NCBI GenBank assembly: GCA_964385195.1
Contig: CAYLOC010000154.1
Location: forward strand, 1 to 8,135
DNA from: CAYLOC01 sp964385195
GTDB taxonomy: Bacteria > Actinomycetota > Actinomycetes > Propionibacteriales > Nocardioidaceae
Direction: 5' to 3'
Length of the DNA: 8,135 nt
Each line of letters opens with the position of its first letter. The stretch's first letter is position 1. This document shows, piece by piece, positions 5,755-8,135 of this stretch. A program made the translations under genes and the position numbers. The notes under the pieces are model-generated. The model worked only from the letters and a program-made list of their open reading frames with translations. It did not search any database and was not told the DNA's origin.

Positions 5755-6677
5755 CCGTCCTCCGGATCGGCACCCGCGCCAGCACACTGGCGCACGCCCA
5801 GGCCCAACTCGTCGGTGACCGGCTCCGCGATGGCCTCGGGGTCGACGTGGAGCTGGTCGATATCCGCACCAGCGGCGATCGCAGTGATGCCCCGCTGACC
5901 CAGATCGGCGGCCAGGGGGTCTTCACCGGCGCAGTACGGGAGGCACTGGTCGACGGCACCGTGGACATCGCCGTGCACTCGTTGAAGGACCTGCCCACCG
6001 CGACCGACCCGCGGGTCACCCTCGCCGCCGTCCCCCGGCGAGAGGACCCACGGGATGCGTTGGTCTCTCGCGCCGGCCGCGCGCTGCGCGACCTCCCGTC
6101 CGGCGCGAGGGTCGGAACCGGCTCCCCCCGGCGCGCTGCCCAGCTCCGGGCACTGCCGCTGCCGCTGGAGGTGGTCCCGCTGCGCGGAAACGTGGAGACG
6201 AGGCTGGCGAAGGTCACCTCCGGAGAGTGCGACGCGGTCGTCCTGGCATGCGCCGGGCTGATCCGCGTGGGTCGGTCGGCACACATCACCGAGTCCCTCG
6301 ACGTGGACACGATGATGCCGGCGCCCGGACAAGGCGCCCTTGCCGTGGAAGTCTCCGCGGACGCAGGGCGACTCGCGGGCGAAGTTGCGGATCTGCTCGA
6401 CGACGACCACACTCGGGCCTCGGTGTCGGCCGAACGCGCGGTGCTGCACCGACTGGGTGCCGGCTGCTCTGCGCCGGTGGGCGCGCTGGCCAGTGTCACC
6501 GGCGGCACGCCGCCGACACTGCGGCTCCAGGCAGTGGTGGCTGCGGTCGACGGTGCGTCCCTGGTACGCCGGGAAGACTCGGCCCCACCGGATGCCGCAA
6601 CCCGGTTGGGAGCCGAGTTGGCGGAGTCGCTGCTGGCCGGCGGCGCCGTAGAACTGATGCAGGAGAGAGCCTCATGA
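5751..6677 (+). CDS. hemC: porphobilinogen deaminase (hydroxymethylbilane synthase)
   Basis: HemC joins four porphobilinogen molecules into the linear tetrapyrrole hydroxymethylbilane in the cytosol. The 308-residue protein is full length. It shows the N-terminal RIGTRASTLAHAQ, the catalytic aspartate Asp80 in HSLKDLPT, the substrate-binding arginines in GTGSPRRAAQL (Arg127, Arg128), PLRGNVETRL, and MPAPGQGALAVE. Cys239 in LGAGCSAPVGA is the attachment point of the dipyrromethane cofactor. ATG 5751 overlaps the hemA stop (ATGA), with GGGAGG ending 4 bases upstream. It is the third gene of the rex-led operon; hemB, which makes its substrate, is not in the window. Confidence 0.97.
   Translation: MTVLRIGTRASTLAHAQAQLVGDRLRDGLGVDVELVDIRTSGDRSDAPLTQIGGQGVFTGAVREALVDGTVDIAVHSLKDLPTATDPRVTLAAVPRREDPRDALVSRAGRALRDLPSGARVGTGSPRRAAQLRALPLPLEVVPLRGNVETRLAKVTSGECDAVVLACAGLIRVGRSAHITESLDVDTMMPAPGQGALAVEVSADAGRLAGEVADLLDDDHTRASVSAERAVLHRLGAGCSAPVGALASVTGGTPPTLRLQAVVAAVDGASLVRREDSAPPDAATRLGAELAESLLAGGAVELMQERAS
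6661..6665 (+). promoter_or_regulatory. Shine-Dalgarno supporting the hemD start
   Basis: AGGAG lies 8 bases before ATG 6674, inside the end of hemC. Together with the ATGA overlap it favours this start over internal ATG or GTG codons. The unusual N-terminal extension of HemD is therefore probably translated. Confidence 0.6.
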
Positions 6678-8135
6678 CCCCTCCGGCCAGAACCAGCACC
6701 ACCCCGCAGAAGAACACGCCACGACAAAGCAAGACGGTGAACAAGACAATGCCGAAGAGCGCCGCCAAGACGCGACGGAACACCGCACGCGTCGACCTGA
6801 CCGTTCCTGCCCCCCGCGTCGCGGGGTCGGTGACCTTCATCGGCACCGGACCCGGTGACCCCGGACTGTTGACCGTACGTGCCGCGGACCTGATCCGTTC
6901 TGCCGACGTGGTCATCACCGGATCCCCCGAGCACACCGAGATGCTCGAGTCGCTGCTCGGTGAGCGGCTGGAGAAGGTGACCGTCGTCGACGGCGGGTAC
7001 GGCGAGAACGGCCAGCCGTTGACCCACGCCTCGCGTGCGCGGCTGGTCGTACGACACGCGAAGACGGCGGGTAACGTCGTGCGTCTGCTGCCGGGGGACC
7101 CGTGGCTGTATGCGACCGGCGGCGACGAGGCCGCGGCATGCACGAAGGCGTCTATCCGGTTCGAGGTCGTGCCCGGCGTGAGCACGGTGACGTCCGTCCC
7201 GTCCTACGCCGGCGTGCCGCTGACCACCCGCACCGACCGCGAGGTGGCGGTGGTCAATGTGGCCGAGGGGAGGGTCGACTGGTCGAAGTACGGCGGCAAC
7301 CAGACACTGGTCCTGCTGTCGGTCTCCGGCGTCGCCGATGTCGCGCGACGGCTCCAGGCCGCCGGCCGCTCGCCGGAGACACCGGTGTCGCTGACCGCGC
7401 TCGGGAGTACCACCGCACAGCAGACCGTCGTGGGCACCCTCGCTGACATCGCCGACCAGGCCAAGGCAGCACGACTGCCCAAGCCGTGTCTGGCCGTGGT
7501 CGGCGACGTGGTGCAGATGCGGGAGGCGTTGTCGTGGTTCGAGACCAAGCCGCTGTTCGGATGGCGCATCCTGGTGCCGCGCACGAAGGAGCAGGCCGGC
7601 TCGCTCATGCAGACGCTGCGTCGGTACGGCGGGGTGCCCGAGCAGGTCCCGACGATCTCGGTGGAACCGCCGCGTAACCCTCAGCAGATGGACAAGGCGA
7701 TCCGAGGGCTGGTCGAGGGACGGTATGAGTGGATCGTGTTCACCTCGGTCAACGCGGTCCGGGCCGTGCGGGAGAAGTTCGAGGAGTACGGCCTGGACGC
7801 CCGCGCCTTCAGTGGGCTGAAGGTCGCCGCCGTCGGGGAGAAGACCGCCGAACGCATCGCGGAGTGGGGGATCCGCCCGGACCTGCTGCCTTCCGGGGAG
7901 CAGTCCGCTCGCGGGCTGCTCGAGGACTGGCCGCCGTACGACGACGTGCTGGACCCGATCAACCGGGTCTTCCTGCCCCGCGCCGACATCGCCACCGAGA
8001 GCCTGGTGGCGGGGATGCACGACCTGGGGTGGGAGGTCGACGACGTCACCGCCTACCGGACGGTCCGGGCGGCCCCACCACCGGCGCCCACGCGGGAGGC
8101 GATCAAGACCGGCAAGTTCGACGCGGTCGTGTTCA
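6674..8135 (+). CDS. hemD: uroporphyrinogen-III synthase fused to a degenerate SUMT-like methyltransferase domain (3' truncated by window)
   Basis: The frame is open from ATG 6674 to the right edge, giving 487 residues without a stop. Residues 1-50 are a basic, Thr/Lys-rich, probably disordered tail. Residues about 52-290 resemble the uroporphyrinogen-III C-methyltransferase (tetrapyrrole methylase) fold: FIGTGPGDPGLLTVRAAD (55-72), VVRLLPGDPWLYATGGDE (135-152), and VVPGVSTVTSVPSYAGVPLTTR (165-186). Residues about 295 onward are the uroporphyrinogen-III synthase domain, with WRILVPRTKEQAG, IVFTSVNAV, VAAVGEKTAE and NRVFLPRADIATESL. That domain cyclises hydroxymethylbilane with inversion of ring D. 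The layout and sequence resemble, from memory, M. tuberculosis Rv0511. Several residues usual in active SUMT enzymes are changed (PGDP in place of GGDP, ATGGDE in place of FGRGGEE), so methylation is uncertain. The start overlaps hemC by 4 bases (ATGA). The C-terminal end is outside the window. Confidence 0.94.
   Translation, partial: MTPPARTSTTPQKNTPRQSKTVNKTMPKSAAKTRRNTARVDLTVPAPRVAGSVTFIGTGPGDPGLLTVRAADLIRSADVVITGSPEHTEMLESLLGERLEKVTVVDGGYGENGQPLTHASRARLVVRHAKTAGNVVRLLPGDPWLYATGGDEAAACTKASIRFEVVPGVSTVTSVPSYAGVPLTTRTDREVAVVNVAEGRVDWSKYGGNQTLVLLSVSGVADVARRLQAAGRSPETPVSLTALGSTTAQQTVVGTLADIADQAKAARLPKPCLAVVGDVVQMREALSWFETKPLFGWRILVPRTKEQAGSLMQTLRRYGGVPEQVPTISVEPPRNPQQMDKAIRGLVEGRYEWIVFTSVNAVRAVREKFEEYGLDARAFSGLKVAAVGEKTAERIAEWGIRPDLLPSGEQSARGLLEDWPPYDDVLDPINRVFLPRADIATESLVAGMHDLGWEVDDVTAYRTVRAAPPPAPTREAIKTGKFDAVVF

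Noticed and set aside
5600..8020. An 806-codon open frame on the minus strand across hemC and hemD
   Set aside because: It lies opposite hemA, hemC and hemD, whose family motifs are unmistakable. Its translation is rich in Arg, Ser, Pro and Gly with no recognisable domain, which is typical of antisense frames in high-GC DNA.

Overview
The window is a high-GC chromosomal segment, coding-dense, with strong G/C at third codon positions and 4-base ATGA or GTGA overlaps between successive genes. It comes from an actinobacterium. From memory, the gene order resembles the Mycobacterium tuberculosis Rv0502 to Rv0511 neighbourhood (acyltransferase, serB1, glutaredoxin-like Rv0508, hemA, hemC, hemD). 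Unlike that locus it carries rex directly before hemA, as Streptomyces does, and an extra AMP-forming ligase. A Pseudonocardiales-type host would fit, but the genus is a guess.

Region by region: (1) 1-434 holds the 3' end of a plus-strand PlsC-like lysophospholipid acyltransferase. (2) 435-777 is a convergent non-coding gap with several inverted repeats, two of which share bases. (3) 778-1659, minus strand, encodes a HAD-IB phosphatase with a C-terminal hydrophobic tail. (4) 1660-1762 is a short divergent intergenic region with three tandem 15-bp repeats. (5) 1763-3570, plus strand, is a two-gene unit: an acyl-CoA synthetase-like ligase overlapping a small glutaredoxin-like protein. (6) 3571-3718 is a regulatory region with a Rex-operator-like site overlapping a plausible sigma-70-type promoter. 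(7) 3719 to the right edge is a tightly overlapping rex-hemA-hemC-hemD operon; hemD runs off the window.

The genes suggest two modules. The left one (acyltransferase, phosphatase, ligase) looks lipid-related, which is an inference from family membership. The right one is the early tetrapyrrole pathway: HemA reduces glutamyl-tRNA, HemC builds hydroxymethylbilane and HemD closes it to uroporphyrinogen III. hemB and the glutamate-1-semialdehyde aminotransferase gene are not in the window. Rex senses the NADH/NAD+ ratio and probably represses its own operon, tying haem supply to respiratory redox state as described for Streptomyces coelicolor.

Nothing here is clearly a new system. The oddest points are a ligase lacking the usual C-terminal adenylation lysine, a HemD with an eroded methyltransferase domain and a basic N-terminal tail, the 15-bp repeats that are either promoter DNA or coding pentapeptide repeats, and the overlapping hairpins in the convergent gap.
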